Shown: positions 1 to 14,600, numbered from the stretch's first letter. The stretch: DNA of 58,596 bases from Echinococcus granulosus (GCF_000524195.1 NW_020170395.1:22454-81049); one strand, 5' to 3'. The notes: generated from the sequence alone by a model not told the origin. Made by a program: numbers and translations.

Positions 1-3000
1 GGATTGATGGTGTTGATAAATTTATAAGATCACGGCAGCGATGTGTCTATAAATTTCGCATTGAGAGCCATCATTTTCCTTGCCAGTGCTAGGGAGGAGG
101 AATAGACGGATAATTAACTGTCGCAAGCGAGAGGTATGCTGAAATTGTGTCTTTCTGGGTCGGGCTGCTCTAGACGGTGGATCGAAAGGGCTTCAAATTC
201 TCCGCATGCAGTTCACGTGATCACAGGAACCCTAGAATGCTCGCAGTAGAGCCAGTACTGACATTGTCATGAGGACAAAGACCGCACAGAAGATATGAAG
301 GTTATTGAAACACCTAGAGAAGATTTTTAGTACAGTCTTATGCGAAAAATTTTTAGGAACGAATAAGTGAACGTGACTGTGACGGAGATAGAAGGCGCGT
401 AACGGATAGTTCTGACAATAAAGAGCCGATGGTACTGGAACTCAAAGTTTTCATTAAAGTAGTCGACGATGTAGATGGAAAACGCTTCTAATAAATGCAT
501 ATTTTCACAGCAAACAGTATCCCTGCCTTGGCAACTGCGTCAATCAAAGTCCACACTCATTTGAAAATTTCACCCCCTTGTTCATTTGCAAGACTAAATT
601 TCATAAAAACACTTTTTTTACCAAGGGATAATTACGAATGTCAAAGGGTCGACGAGAAATGCAGCCTAAAACAAGGTAAAAAAATTGGTTATGAAGCAAA
701 AAACTGCAGTTCAACTTCTTAAAATCTATTTAATCATGTATCCAATGCAACAATTTGAGGAAAAGGTATGCCCTGCCAGCAGGCCCTTCAAACTGGTTTT
801 ATGGATCCTTGGGTCGCATTTAACGCGATACCGACGCCTACGGACGTACACGAATGCGGACCAATTGCTGGTCTCCATTGGTCAGATCCTGTCATTGAAA
901 ACATCCGACTGGGTGATCGAGTCGATATTACAGGGGGCTGCTTCCACTTATCTGGTCGCCATGTGATCTACTGATTCCTCAGAAAGATCCACACGATCAA
1001 AGCCGTTTGGGCTTATAAGGCTGAATCGAAGGAGCACGGCTTTAGATTTGAATCCCATCACTTTTAAATCCGAGGACTTGGACTTTGCGACGAAATTAAT
1101 AGCTAAGAGGAGCGTACGCTACAACCACGTAGAATGGCAAAATTCTTGAAAGCACTCAAAGCGCCACTGCTCAAATCGGTTGGTTTTGATCAACTGCCAC
1201 TTTTGACACATCGTAAGTTCGTAACCGGGTCGAAGCACGCAGTACCACTAGAAATGCAGAAAAAAATCAGAAGCGCGAGTGTGGGAAAACACGAGGCACT
1301 TCCACTGTCAATTTCAACCTTCATGCTGGTAGCACAAACTTCACACCCCCTTATCCATCTTCCCGATCGTCAGTTAACTTTGTCACAACCCATCTGTCTT
1401 CCACCTTCTTCATGTTTCCCGTGTCTCTAGCCATCAGCATCTAACTCGTACTAACAGGACTCCCTGAAGTCACCTCGTACCGCAGCACACGAAACTTCCA
1501 GTGCCCTCAAATAGTCATCAACCGTCACCCTTTAGTTACTGTGACAATCTCGTCGCCTCCGTGGTACGAACACTAGCGCGATCTGATGCGGTTACCCTCC
1601 CAACATCAGCTCAGCAGACACCAAGCGAGCGAGACTAACTTCGGAATTTTACTCACCCCTTGATTGCGGCAGTTTGGAGATATTCCGGCTTTATCGCCTG
1701 ATTGACTACTTCTGACTAACCAAGAATACTTTTTGATCCTTCTGTTTATGGTAATGAATTACGCAGCACACCCTCACGAAACCCAGTAGACCAATGGAAT
1801 GCTTGGCACAGGAAATCAACTGAAATGATGGGCAGCGCCTATGAATGACAGCATAAATCGGCCCTGCCCTCAAAAGTACGTCAACTCTCGTTTCACCGTA
1901 ACGCTGCCACAAAAGCGCTGTTCGACCAACCTAAATACTGAGTGCCAATCCGCTGTCATCAGTGAGCAGACGACTTGAGATCAATGCAGGTGAACATTGA
2001 CTTTGCAAGCGGTGAACTAAATGTACCCCTCAATCACACCCGTGAGTAGTTGACATCCTCCGACTACAACGCATACTATGGCTTTCGTACAAATGTGAGC
2101 AAAATACACTATAAAATAATCTGGTTGTCAGCACAATGTGTTGTCGTCACCGTCACTGTCATCGTCGTTGTCATCGCCGTCAGCATTATCACCAATTTTG
2201 TCATTATTAGTGTCGATGGCCACGGGAGTCGCCATCTCTCCGTGCATGTCGGTGCTCGTTTCTTTCGAGAAGGCACTCAACTCTACACGTACTCGATAGA
2301 TTCCGATCAGCAGCTTCTGGAATGGGCCAAAGACCTGCAAAGGAAAAATAAGGAGACATCTAGAAACCCCTTCTTCGGGCCGAAATACGCCTATGGCCCA
2401 CACAAACCTGGGTCTCATGATCCCACCTCTGGTACATGGTAATAGAGTTGAGGCCACCTTTATTCAGTCGATTGCCCAAGACGAACACCCGAAAACCAGG
2501 CAACTCGTCGACGTCAATCGGACTGCTGCTTGAGGACGTGTCTATAGTCCTGAAGTTCCGTACTGGGTTCAGACACACCGCGGGCGTGTGTGACCCGTTG
2601 AAATAAACGAGGTTGTAGACGGGCATCGATTGACTACAGCGAGGGGCTATTACCTGGCCATCCTACGAATGCATGGAAAAAGTGCATAGGGTGTGAAGTA
2701 TTTATAAAAGGATGAAAACGGGATGGGGGAGAGAAGCAGGTAAAGAATCAGGGAAAGAAGAGGAGCGTAGATACCCCTTTACCCACCTGTAGATCCACAC
2801 AGACTACGTAGAGGAGAATCAGTTCGTCCATTACTGAGCCCTGACTAATACTACTAAAGTGGTCTGAGTAACAAGGAGGCGTGTTGAAGGTAAGTTGTAG
2901 AAGGGTGGTCGATTTGACGTTGGAGACTATCTGCACAGGGATGAAGCTCAGAGAGCGCGGAGTGATGGATTGCTGTGTGGTAGGGTGACCGGGATCGATT

Positions 3001-3290
3001 AGTCTAGTATCCGGTGGCAGACTTCCACGCACTAGATTGGTCAAGTAGTGGTCCATCCTGCCGAGACAAATGCACGCAACAGATAGGCGACTTAACTATC
3101 AACGTAGGCTTTGATTGGGTTGGCATAGACTTGTGCAACGCCACACCTATGTCACCAGTCTCTTAACTCTTCTGCAGGCTTATGGAAGAGCCACTTAGCT
3201 TTGTATACTTTATAATTGTTTTTAGAGATAAAACGAAGGCTGTGGAAATAAACGATAGCGACCGATATGTGAGTGTCGAGAGAGGTGAAT
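1..3290. other. No supported gene
   Basis: Only short reading frames with no recognisable domain. One minus-strand stretch just below 2549 could be a downstream exon of the ankyrin-repeat gene: it follows a CAG acceptor, enters in phase 2 as the 3296 donor requires, and reads TIDTSSSSSPIDVDELPGF. Its pyrimidine tract is weak and no continuation with a good donor was found, so it is not annotated as coding. Confidence 0.5.
2142..2190. repeat. Imperfect GTC/ATC trinucleotide-rich tract
   Basis: A run of GTC, ATC and GTT triplets on the plus strand. Read on the minus strand it gives an Asp/Asn-rich stretch. It may be simple sequence or part of an acidic exon; neither can be decided here. Confidence 0.5.
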
Positions 3291-3295
3291 CTTAC

Positions 3296-5435
3296 ATGCG
3301 ATTGGCAGCGATGAGCGCCTCTTGGATGGCTGCATTGCCGAGGTGACGCGCTAGTTGGAGAGGCAATAGGGAGCGTTTGGTGCGCGGCGCCACTGCACTG
3401 GGGAGCGGGTTGGCGCCATACGCCAGCAACTGACCCACGACTGCCGTGTGTTCGCCGCGAATCGCCTAGTTCGTAGGCGAGAAGAGGAATGAAGACAAAT
3501 ACACCGACGTTTAATTCAAACAACTGTCCCATTCGTCGACGAAGTGGTGTCGTATATCTGTCTAGTGGCTTCGATTTTTCAAAGTCACGCTAAATCTACC
3601 ACCACGAACAGAATGCTCTAGCTTGAAGGAGGCATGATTCAATACATCTACTTGACTTCTAACCTTTAAGCCATGATTTAAGATTTCACTTGTTAGGCTT
3701 TTAGCATTTTTGATTAACTTTATAACAGCAGTCAAAAAGGGACTGCTTGGCTAACCCATGAATTACGTGGCGAAAGAAGCCCATCGTACTTTGTCATAAC
3801 GGCAAAAATGGAAAATCTTCGAGGATCTGATTTATTTTATTATGCTCATTCAATTTATGCAAAAAAGACCCACTTCGTCCTCAGTATCTCATCAGTGGAA
3901 AAGCAATCATCCCAGATGCCCCAGGTAATTGACTAATTGAAACGGTCGGACAAGAAAACGAAGGCCCCAAAGCGAGAACAGTGAACTGAAAAATAAATAA
4001 AAGGACTTACCAAAAGTAGTGCTGTTTCCGACTTTGCATTAATGGCGTCAGGATCGGCACCCCACTGAAGGAGCACCATTGTGGTCATTGTGTGACCCTG
4101 TGCAGCGAAGCAGACCAATAAAATGGAAATTTTCTCAGCAACTAAGGTGGCTCATACGCATTCATATCAGAGCGAGAGCCAGGTAATGCCGCTTTTTCGT
4201 TAAAAAAAGAGGAAGAGGGTTAATTTCAGGTAAATAGAAATAGTGAGCTCACAACTGCTGCTGCGGCCATCAAAGCAGTGGTCTCTGTTTGAAACGCCTT
4301 AGCGTCCACTTCTGCTCCAGCGCGCAATAACATTCCCGCAATGTCCGCAAAACCTGTGAACATTTCCAAGCAAAATGAAAGTCTAACAGTGATATATGTG
4401 GTGGGTGCTTTGGAATGCAGTTCACACGTTTTCCTGTCACTGACAAGTAAAAGGTCATTTTCGCTCCCGCATCTGTAAACCAATGAGGATACAGCTAGTG
4501 TAAAAATAAATCACTTTTAGTTCCCATTGACTGCTAAAATTGTTTATTCGAGATGGCCGAAGAATATGCCTACGAGCATGAACAACTCACCATAAGCTTC
4601 AAGAACACGGACTTGGAAAAGCAGAAACCAATAAATGACCTTAGTTTTCTAACCAAGTGACGACCAGGAGTAGGCCCTTCTACCCTCCCACTTTAACACT
4701 TTCTAGTGCTGTGAAAAAGGCCAGGGTAATAGTAACAAGCTGAACGTGTTTTAGTAACCTAAGGAAATATTGCAAAAAAATACATGAGCACCAATTAAGA
4801 AATAGACCAGAGAACTGGAGTAATAGAGATCCAACGGCGCCAACAATAGTCACATATAGTTGTAATTGTCGTTGAGATAGTTACCGGCAGTTATATCTAA
4901 AGCATTAATTACTCTATAATATTTCTCAATAAAAACGCGTTCAACACAATGGTCGCATATTAACATTCAGTAGTCGGTAGGGCCATTTCAGAAGCTAAAA
5001 ACGATCCAATTTCCTCTCTAAGCCACTCAAACATAAAAAACCTCTTGTCAACCTTTCTATCGAAGGGTTTTTACCCCTTAGTTGTGCATAAGCCCACTGG
5101 ACAGATGGCAGTAAAAACGACGTCAAAACCTAACCGAAAAATAATGCTTCATAGGAGTACCTTGTCTTGCCGCAAGCATCAGGAGGCGCGGTTCCAGGGG
5201 AACATTCACGTTGGGGGTGTTGGGAAGGGAAAGAATCCGGCAAACCTCATCAGTGTCTCCGATAAACACGGCGTCCTTGAGAGCTGCTTCGTCTGATGCT
5301 GAAAAGCAAGGAGAAATACCCCAGTTACCATGGTCCTAAAGTTTGAGCACCAGTAATCTGCGGCAATATCGAGGGGTACTTACTCGCTTGAAATTGAGGC
5401 CGAAATGCCTTACTTTGACGCACAAATGGCAACGG
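3296..5435 (-). CDS. Ankyrin-repeat protein (partial gene)
   Basis: Exons in transcription order on the minus strand: 5435-5384 (52 nt), 5298-5161 (138), 4353-4253 (101), 4097-4011 (87), 3465-3296 (170). All have AG acceptors and GT donors, and the phases agree (0/1, 1/1, 1/0, 0/0, 0/2). The joined reading shows successive ankyrin units: ALKDAVFIGDTDEVCRIL, then LLMLAARQGFADIAGMLL with RAGAEVDAK, then GHTMTTMVLLQWGADPDAIN, then ETALLLAIRGEHTAVVGQLL with AYGANP, and a final helix pair near LQLARHLGNAAIQEAL. That is about four or five repeats, presumably a protein-interaction scaffold. Neither end is fixed. A possible upstream exon at 5863-5826 (TAG acceptor, donor gtacgt, phase 0 exit) joins in frame but lacks a certain start. 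The orthologue is not recognised. The gene is divergent from the large plus-strand gene. Confidence 0.8.
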
Positions 5436-8400
5436 CTAAAAGAAATAATTTTCAGTAAATCCCAATGGTTTTTCAGCATAAATGTGGAGTGCTTTCATTA
5501 GGTACCTCAGCCGCAATAAGGGCTGCAAAAACATGAAACAAGCCTATCTTGGAAGCCCACTGTTACGACTCAAGCTCGCATGGCTAAGAATGTAGTGTTC
5601 AACTCGAAATGAAGTTGAACAGGGAAGAACACAGTCGAAATTGGTTACCGTAAGTTAATTAAGAAGCTATTTAGCTGGTAAATGACAATGGTTGGAGAAG
5701 ACATGACATTTCGTGACAAATACCGTGAATTCACAATTCATTGAAGATGCAGAAACCACTAATTTTCCCATTAGTACCTGCAAAGACCAATACACGGAGG
5801 ACTCAAATAAGATGATGGTACGTACCAAGGCTGGAGGTTTTGCAGAAATACCCGAAGGCGGCACTAAATGCGGAAAGATAATGTTAGAATTGCGAAATCA
5901 CGATCTTACGTGTGCATGGATCGATCAAGGCATTGGCCTTAACTGTCAGCTCAGTGGAACCATTTCCACTGTCTGCAGCAGCTTGATTTTCAGAGTTTGA
6001 GACGGACAATATCTATGAGAAAAAGAACAAACAATGTAAACTGGTCCTCGCATTTTTATTTACCAAAAATCCTCCTAGCGATAAAATTAGCTAAGATAGA
6101 GCAAGACGATGATTATTAAATTCCAGCTTCTAACCGGCCGATCTCGGCATTGCCGGTGTAGAGCTCCGCTCATTTCACTCATGTCTGACCCCCTCTATCA
6201 AGTGTGGCAATAGGTTTATAATTATCACCATTTTAGAAGGAATTCAGGACGCGTTGATGCTAGCTGGTAAGAGACGTGCATTAAGCTATAGTCAAAATAC
6301 ATTAAAAAGTAAATGAAGGCACAAAACAGGGGTTAAAATACACAGGAATCTAGAAGGAGCCATATTAGTTGGAAAAAAGTTTGCCAATTTCAGCACTATT
6401 TAAAAGAGAACAAAGTGGGATTCGAGGGCCAAACTAGATCACTTCCGGGAACTGTGATAGATAAGTCAGAGAAACAACTCACACGAGACAAACTTTGGGA
6501 CAGTGGACTTTCCTGGGCTTCTCTCAAAAGACGCGGATCACGTGAGGCGTCAACGCTCATCGATCTTCACTAAGGTTCAAAGTTCAAGAAACATGTCTAA
6601 CCAAACATACAGAACCCCATTAAAGGTAAACAGGCACGAGCAAGCTTATTTCACGTGTTTGTAATTTCTTCGTTATTACTCGCCGGCACTCCCTTTATAA
6701 TTTCTATAAATAACACTAATTAACAGCCCCTTCAATGTCACTATTCAAACGTGAAACATGTGTAACACAGGAGATGCACGAGAAGTAAAGTAATTAAATT
6801 GCACCAAGTTATTATTACCGGGCGGATTGAACTAGGCGAAATAGCAATGTCAACCTAAAAATACCTACTCTAACATAGCAGAACAGATGGAGAGGCCAAG
6901 GTTTGCATGCGTTTCAAGATGGAAAAACGGGGTCCGTACACGGGACGGACGAAATCATCAAAAAAGTGCTAAACGCGCACCAGACTAACACTCATGGGGA
7001 GAACAAGTTGAATACTAACCCAAGATAAAAAAGCAAATTCCGGAGGGGAAACACGGCAGAAACACTGCCTTTTGCACTTGAAATCGACCAGCACCAATTA
7101 TTCTCATTATTGCCACTTAGTATCAAAATTCAGCAAGTAATACAGTGGTAAACATTGGCAAGTTCTGCCGGAGCTAATAATGGCTAAAAGCAAATAAGTG
7201 TCTATTGATTTCATAAAACCAAGGCATGCTAATACCGACAGACAAACCACATCGAGAAACCCCGAATAAGGGATGAGGTGAATGGCTCCAGCTGCAAGAA
7301 CATGCCAGTTAAAACAAGTCTTGTTGAAAAATGGATCTCATCTCTAATTTACAAAAAGAAACAAAGACAATAGTGTGTAAAAAAGCCTAGAAGATGAAAC
7401 ATAAACAGATAACTGAAGGGCCTGAAACTTAGGGAGATTATGACATAGCTTCTTTTGCTAAAACTGTGAGTTGAACATCCAACGTTTAGCAAAGGCGCTT
7501 CTCCAGCTTCCCTATGAACAACCTTTTGCGTCATTCATTACAGTTTAGTCAGTGCTGTAAAAAAATTCAAGCTGAAAGATACATGGCTGCGAGGTCTCTG
7601 ATCTGTCTTAATGGCTTTACTAGACCCGGATTTTCTAATTGTATGAGAGCTAGATTTGGGAGAAGCGATTTTAGTGACCATCATGCACGTCAGTGGGTAG
7701 TATAGGGACACTGGCCATACGACAGAGTCGTATATGAAAGATGGTATTAGTCACAGTTTCGGAAAGGTAGTTTTGCCTTGCTTCCTCTTTACCAACTGTT
7801 TACTTCAGTCCTTCCAGCTATATCTATTTAGATTCTATCCAGTTAGAGGAGATGTGGAGGAGGTATTGCGGTTTCGTGCATTTGGCATCTCCATACAAAA
7901 ACGGCAAATAGACTCACAACAAAAGTTTTTGGATAATTTACCGGTAGTTTTACTTCAGCTATTAAAACTTTTTTGCAGAACATAATTTTAAGGTACTTGC
8001 CGAACGTAAACTTGATTTTGACCTCCTTGTTGAGGATCTTTACCAGTCCTTTCATTTAAAGTATTTGCACTTGTTCCACCTTGCTAGGATGTCCTTCAGG
8101 ATTGGATATGCTTTCCACTGTTGCCAATGCAGAGTCGCGAGGCTTTCGTAAAAACAGTGGAAAACATAATACATATTCGGCATGAGGAAGGAACCAGGGC
8201 CTTTAGTCATTTCTAAGGGCTGGCTAAACTAACAAAAGTGAAATGACAATGACTCAAGGTGCCCCGTTCCACCTCAACCGAGAGTTAGACATCCAACTTA
8301 TTACGACTCTATTCCGAGAGCGGTTATAAAATAATTTGCCGTGGAATGTTATTTGTCGTTTATTTGCAAGTAATACACTTACCTGTAAGCTCCGCAGTTT

Positions 8401-8640
8401 TGTTTTTTAGAGAAGGTAAAAAAGTTGTTAAGCAGCATGTGAACCTAAATGCAATCCGACCGTTGCTAAAGCTGGACATTTTGCTTAGGCGTGCAAAAAC
8501 ATAAAAGGGAAATACGAATCTTTATTACTTATTTTTAATTCTGATTTTTGAGCAGCTTTAACTGTACTATGAATTTTTCTTTAGAATACGTTCTTTTTAA
8601 CCTTGAAGTTCATTTTCTTGTCTCTTTTACGCACCGCGTG
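5436..8640. other. Intergenic region between divergent genes; no supported gene
   Basis: About 3.2 kb with no domain-bearing frame and no RNA gene that I can recognise. It separates the start sides of two divergent genes and probably contains the promoters of both, but no promoter motif can be pinned down. Confidence 0.5.
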
Positions 8641-8687
8641 TTTTGGGTTTCCTGTCTTCGGCGATCCTGCGTGAGCTACAAATTAAA

Positions 8688-8696
8688 ATGAATAGT
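8688..8696 (+). CDS. Putative start exon of the MAM-like gene (Met-Asn-Ser)
   Basis: ATG AAT AGT is followed at once by a good donor (gtaagg) in phase 0, as the signal-peptide exon at 9307 requires. Joined, the N terminus is M-N-S-I-V-T-A-L-F-T-L-T-L-A-S-W-A-S-A-S, a classical signal peptide. The exon at 9307 has no ATG of its own in frame (only GTG), so an upstream start is needed. The 5' end of the exon and its UTR are unknown, and another upstream ATG is possible. Confidence 0.5.
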
Positions 8697-11600
8697 GTAA
8701 GGATTTCATACCTTGTTCTGCACTACGTCATATACTTCACTCTTTTTAAATCTTATTTTGGTTTTTAATTTTGTTGGTCAATGTGCTTGTAACCATGCAT
8801 TTGTGAAATTATATTTTGTGGGCTTCCCGCGTTCTGTTTATCTGGTAGCTCAAAAGCACAGTTTCTTCCACTGTTTTACCTCCGGTCTTTTCCCCTTAGA
8901 ACTCATGTTTTTTGCTTAATCTTGCTCTTGGGTCCTTTTGTAGTTCCTTCTTTGTGAGGTATAATTTAATTGCATTTATTAAATTTAAATCAACTTCCCA
9001 AGGCTAGTTAGTTTTGTGATAAATTCCTTCAAGCGCAGGTCTTTTTGATGTTACTATTAGAACATGGTACTTTTATCCGTATTTTGCTTTCCTTTGATAT
9101 TTTTCTTGACTGAACAATCATACCCTCTCGTCAATTTTGATGTATCTTCATGTGGCGTTGAAGTGAAACTTAGTATCCTTATGTTTATTCTAGTGTTTTC
9201 GTCTTTTTTTACTCAGTGCCAAATGGTTCTGCATTTTTGTCCTCTTTACGCTCTTTTATTACCATTAAGTCTTCCTTATTAAATAAAGATTTATATTCCC
9301 TTGTAGATTGTGACGGCTTTGTTTACTTTAACTCTTGCGAGTTGGGCCTCTGCTTCAGGTAAATTTTTCAATAACGAAATCTTGGGGTTTCTTCTACTTG
9401 TATATTTTGCAATCATGCTTGTTGCTGTGAAAAACATGCACCGTGCTTTATCTAATGCAAAACCATTTCCGAAATTTCCAAAATGGATAAATTTCCGGGT
9501 TTATTCGGGATGGATTGTTATACTTATTTTTATGCTCTCAGTGTTGGGGTAAACCTCTTCTCTATAATTACGACAAATTTTGTGAGACTCGAGTGTAACA
9601 CATACAATGAAATTCGTATCTTTTGTATTGCACTAATTTACTTCTATCACAAATTCACTTCTTGAGCTTTGTTAATCTGGCTGGTATCGCTTTTTTTCCT
9701 TCGCTTTTGGAAAATAACTAACTGCGAAATCTTATCCGCGTTATGAAAAATTTATTCTGACTCACTTTCCTATGGTCGTTATCATCGATTGGTGCTTTTG
9801 GTTTTTCCGGTAAATGTAGCTCGTCTGACTCTGTCGATCGTGTTTCTTGTCGATGCATTTCTATCCTCTGGTGCTCCCGTTCTCCTAGCCGTTCGTTCTA
9901 ATTCCTCCCAACATATTCGAATTTCCGCATATGTGCAAATTCTATTACCAACTTCAAATATGCAACTTTTCTGTTGCCGTCAATTGGGCTGATTTCACTG
10001 ATTCCAGTTCATTTGACCTCCTTTTCCGTAGCCGGATCAGTGACTCCCAAAGCGGAATGCAAATTTGACAAGGGTATGTGCGGCTGGAGAAGCGATCCAA
10101 CCAATCCTTGGTTAATCACTACTCTCAACAAGAGCACCCCACAGTTCCCGTTGCCAAACTCAAGTTGGCCTATCCTTTGCCTCTCAAAGGAGGTCCTGCA
10201 AGAAGCCAATTCAGGCGAATCCTGGTTTGCGGACGACGTTAATCCTTCGGTTTTTAAGACACCTCAATATCTTATCCGAACCCGTCTTCGCAGCCCCAGT
10301 GTGCCTGCCTCTCTCGGTCTCCGTTGTCTTACTTTCTCCTCCTTCTTCAATCTGGGCAGACGTGTGGGTGCTGCAAGCGGCCATTTGGGTCTAGCTCTTC
10401 TCTTACAAAAACCCGGGTGATTGTTCATCTCTGTCTAAACATCCTCCATCCAATAGGTAAAGGAAGAGAATGTGAATCAGGTTTTGAAGGGGAGAAAGGG
10501 GCAGAGTGGTTGTTTTAATCAGCTACCATCGGTCCTTTCCTTTGTATCTTTTCTCGATTTTGTGATTTGCTTTCCTCCCCCGCCTTGTCAGGCACAATTG
10601 TCGGTGTGCATACCTTCTATTCGCACACTTGTGGATGGGTAAACGAAGCAGCCAACTGACAGCATTGGTGGATGCTGAAGCAGCAGGGTAGTTGGTTTAC
10701 CCGCTGTCCACTGCAGTAACCTGCGAGACCACAAATGAGAAGCCTACAAGTCCATTTTGGTTTCCTCAAGTAAATATCGACGCAAGGAAAGTGAAACATC
10801 GTTGCTACTACTGAAGTGCATTTTTGGAGTCTCCCAGTTTCGGAGGCGATGGCCCTGCATCGCTTGCAGTTTTCTTCCCTTGGTCCTGCGGGGTTGATGA
10901 GAATGAACCCGTCACGATGGCAGGAAGTGTGACTGGCTGCTTTTTTCTATGGTCTCTTAATTTCGTTTTATGGTAACTTTTTGAAAGGCGAAGCTAACGA
11001 TCGCGATCGAATCGCTCTTTTTCCTCTTTCATTTTCACCAGGGTTGTCATGGTCGATCAAGCCGCTTGCTGTTTGCGATTTTGACGATGAAGAGACGTGC
11101 GGGTGGATGCATGAAGAAGCTGTATGGTCACACCGATGGGCGATTGAACAAGGCTACCTATGTCTTGCGGCTAAAGTGCCCTCCTCATCATCTAGAAAAA
11201 AGACTTCTTGGGTATCCAGCCTCTCCAGTGGGCAGAGGAAGCCCACTGCAGATGCTCATGTCCGATTTGCCAGTGCTCCCATTTCTGCTGTTGTCGGAGT
11301 AAAGTGTATCGTCTTTGTGTATTCTATTAATTTAGCACGAGGAAAGGCGTCCAACTTGGGCTCGTCTTTTGGCAGTTTAACATTGTTGCAGCAACAGGAA
11401 GGGTGCGTTTCCAATTCGTCTTCAATTTGAACCGTTACGTCGTTTCTGACTAATCTTCCCTGAAATTGAGGGACTTATCAGTGGCTCTTGCTCACTTGTT
11501 TCTTAGTCTACTCTCCAATCATCCACAATCGGTCTGTTGATTGTCTGTCGCTCATGTAATTCCGCCTTTCGGTACAGATCGCGCCCAACTTTATCGTTAA

Positions 11601-14600
11601 ACACTAAAGCTATCCGCCTTAAAATAAGGCTGATACTAAAACCACTTCTATGGTAACCGAATAATCCCTCGTTCTAAAAATCCTGTAATATTTTTTTATT
11701 CTGACTCGTGGTTCTGACTAATAGGTTTATCTTTATCTGAAGCGAGCCGAACGCGTCTCAATTGCACCAATTGTAGACCTTACAACCACGTGTTGAAATG
11801 GTTTGCCACTAGATTTCAAACCAGCCACCAGTTTCTCCTTGTTGACAATGGTGGTACAAGCTTTATTCCTCCATCTCGATGTTCTGCTTTTTCTGGTACT
11901 CCTTACTGCTTTGTTCCAAACCTTCGAGATTCACTTTGCAAAAAGTGTGGCTGAGCTGCCCTCTTTTGCTCTTCTTTTCCTCCTCCCTCCAAATTTGCCA
12001 AAATCTTCCGAAGCGCTTACAATGTGGGATTACGATGACGGTCGGATGCATGATATGGTGCCCTGGTAACTAACGGGCGGTTAAACGGCAGTCGCCGTCT
12101 GTCTTATGGCCTTAGTGCCCTTCTCGTTCTCCCTCGACATGGCGTGTTCCTTGTTTCCTAGTAGCTTAAGGCCAGTGCAAGTCCCTTGTAGGCATTCTTG
12201 TTCGATTCGACATTCTTCCTGTATGTGCTGTCTTCGAGTTAATGTCCCCTTCTCGAATATTCCATGAATCTCAGGTGTAGAAAGACTTTTGAGTCAAGTT
12301 GACTTTTTGGCAATCCGACATCGTTGTATCTTTTTTATTCTCCCTTCTACGATTTATTCTAGTGGAATATATAGCATTTTTACTGAACCTCGAGTCCACG
12401 ATTAAATAAGCGGAAGATTATGCGACTTGTTTTACCCTGTTTTTTGCGAATTTATTTTTGCCGGAGTTAGTAACTTGAATTATTCCTCTCCGGTGTGTGC
12501 TTGATCTTGCATTCCCAGTGTTGTCCACTTCCTCGTTTCAAGCATTTTCACGGTTTTGTATCTAATTTAACAGGTCTTTTTAAACCTCATTGCAAAACGA
12601 TGAAGATTAGGAGCTACCTCTTGTTTTTTCTCTCTCCCTCTTTCCTTCATTTTCGCTAGAGACGCCGCTCATCAAACCGGTGGCAGTTTGTAATTTCAAC
12701 GATGGCGATACGTGTGGTTGGATGCATGAGGGGGCTATATGGATGCATCGATGGGAAGCCGAGCAGGGTTATCTCTGTCTCAAGGCTAAAATGTCCACAT
12801 TTTCGTCCAAAATGAAAACTTCTTCATGGCTACCTGGCCTCTCCACTAGTCATCGAAAACCATCCGCAGACATTCGAGTTCGATTCACCAGTTCCCCTGT
12901 ACCGTCTGCCTTCGGGTTGAAGTGTATCGCTTTTGGTTATTCCATTGGTTTGGAGCGTGAGAAGATGGATCTTTCTGATGGGTCTTTCTGCAGTTTGGCG
13001 ATGTTGTTTCAAGAGGAAGGGTATTTCTTTATTAAACCATTGCTTTCAACTGGAACTTCCATTAATCCTACTTGGGTTTCTGATTCTATTCTGATCTGTC
13101 CTCATTCAAAGGCTTTAGGTATTTACACCACCTACTTTTCCATTCATTGTCCTCGGCAAGGCTGTTTATGGTCCCCCACTGCCTCTTTGATCGCCAAACG
13201 TTTAGGCTGCTGTTGAGAGGGGGTGAAATCTAGTCCCTGTAATAGAATTTGTTCCTTTTTGACGATGTCATGATTCTTCGGCCCTAATTTTGAGTCTCAA
13301 TCTGTATGCGTGAAGGGCTGCGAGGTTTGTTTTGCTCTTTCTTGACTCCATAGTTGCACGATTAAGTGAACTATCATGTTTGAGTTTCTGTACAGATTTT
13401 CGAAAGATCTCCAACAATATCTACCTGACTTTCGCTCCCATGAGTTCTTCTTTGGACCTCTGCTGTCTATATTTTAAACCGATTTTGCACGTTTTATAAT
13501 ATAGTGACCGGGAAGTGTCGACCAAACTTTCTTTCCTCCTAATTTTTCCTTCGTTCTCGCTAGAGTCGTCGTCGTTGCTCAAGCCACTGGCAGTTTGTGA
13601 TTTTGACGACGGAGAAACGTGCGGTTGGGTGCATGAAGAGGTTCCCTGGGCGTATCGATGGGCGATTGTACGGGATCGCCTCTGTCTCAAGGCCAAAGTG
13701 CCCTTAAACTCCCCGTCCAAAAAGATCTCTTCTTGGCTTCGGGGTCTTGCTATTGATCAATCAAGTGACGAAATTGATATCAAAGTTCGGTTTTCAAGTC
13801 CTCCTATTCCTGCTTCCTTTGGAGTGAAGTGCGTTGTATTTGTGTACTCGATGGATTTCGGGCGCGAAAAGACCTCGAAGCCTGTCCGAGCTTCTGGAAG
13901 TCTCTCCTTACTTCAGCAACAAAAAGGGTACTTTTTCATTCACATCCAAAGTGCTTGAAATGCCTTCACTTACCTTAAGGGGTTAGTCCTGTTTGAAAAT
14001 CTTGAATCCCAAGGTGCTAATGTGATTCTCGTCACTACATTCTAACTGATCATTCAAGGTGATCTGCGTGGGGAAAAGACTTGAGTATGGTTATTTTTAC
14101 AATTTCGTGTTATTAAAGCAAAGAAAAGTGTTTTTCGCTTGGTGATCGCTTCGATTTAAGGATTTTCTTGGTACTTTTGCGTTTTATGAGGAAATTATGA
14201 CCTGTCTGCAAAGGGGTATTGAGTACTCACATTATCTTGCATTACGTTTGCCATCTTCACAGAAGGTGTCCATTGTGTATTTCTCATTTTCATCGATGTA
14301 AAGTGGATTCGAACTGTTACTGAGAAGGTTTGAATTGAAATTTAGATGCTAGACGTTCTCCGTTCTTGGCAACGTTGTACCTTTATTAATTTTGATACCA
14401 CAGGTTACATTTGACTGTCTGTCTTTCTATTCGTTCGTCTCAATTGCATGACATTCTATTCGGTCTTGGCCTTGCAGCTACTGTTGATTCTACCTTCAAC
14501 TTTCGAGCAAATATATTGCGTTCTTTTGGGGTTAAGTTGGTTTTGTCCTTGCGCGTTTCCTCCAGTTTATTTATATTCCATGGTTCAGTTTTTCAGTTTT

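Noticed and set aside
4456..4483. Extra ankyrin-gene micro-exon after the acceptor at about 4484 (minus strand)
   Set aside because: Direct joining of 5161 to 4353 already gives a perfect ankyrin reading (LAARQGFADIAGMLL). Inserting the micro-exon would break the repeat.
9064..9282. Hydrophobic 72-residue frame as the start exon of the large gene
   Set aside because: It ends in stops with no suitable donor in phase 0, whereas ATG AAT AGT|gtaagg at 8688 joins cleanly to the signal-peptide exon.
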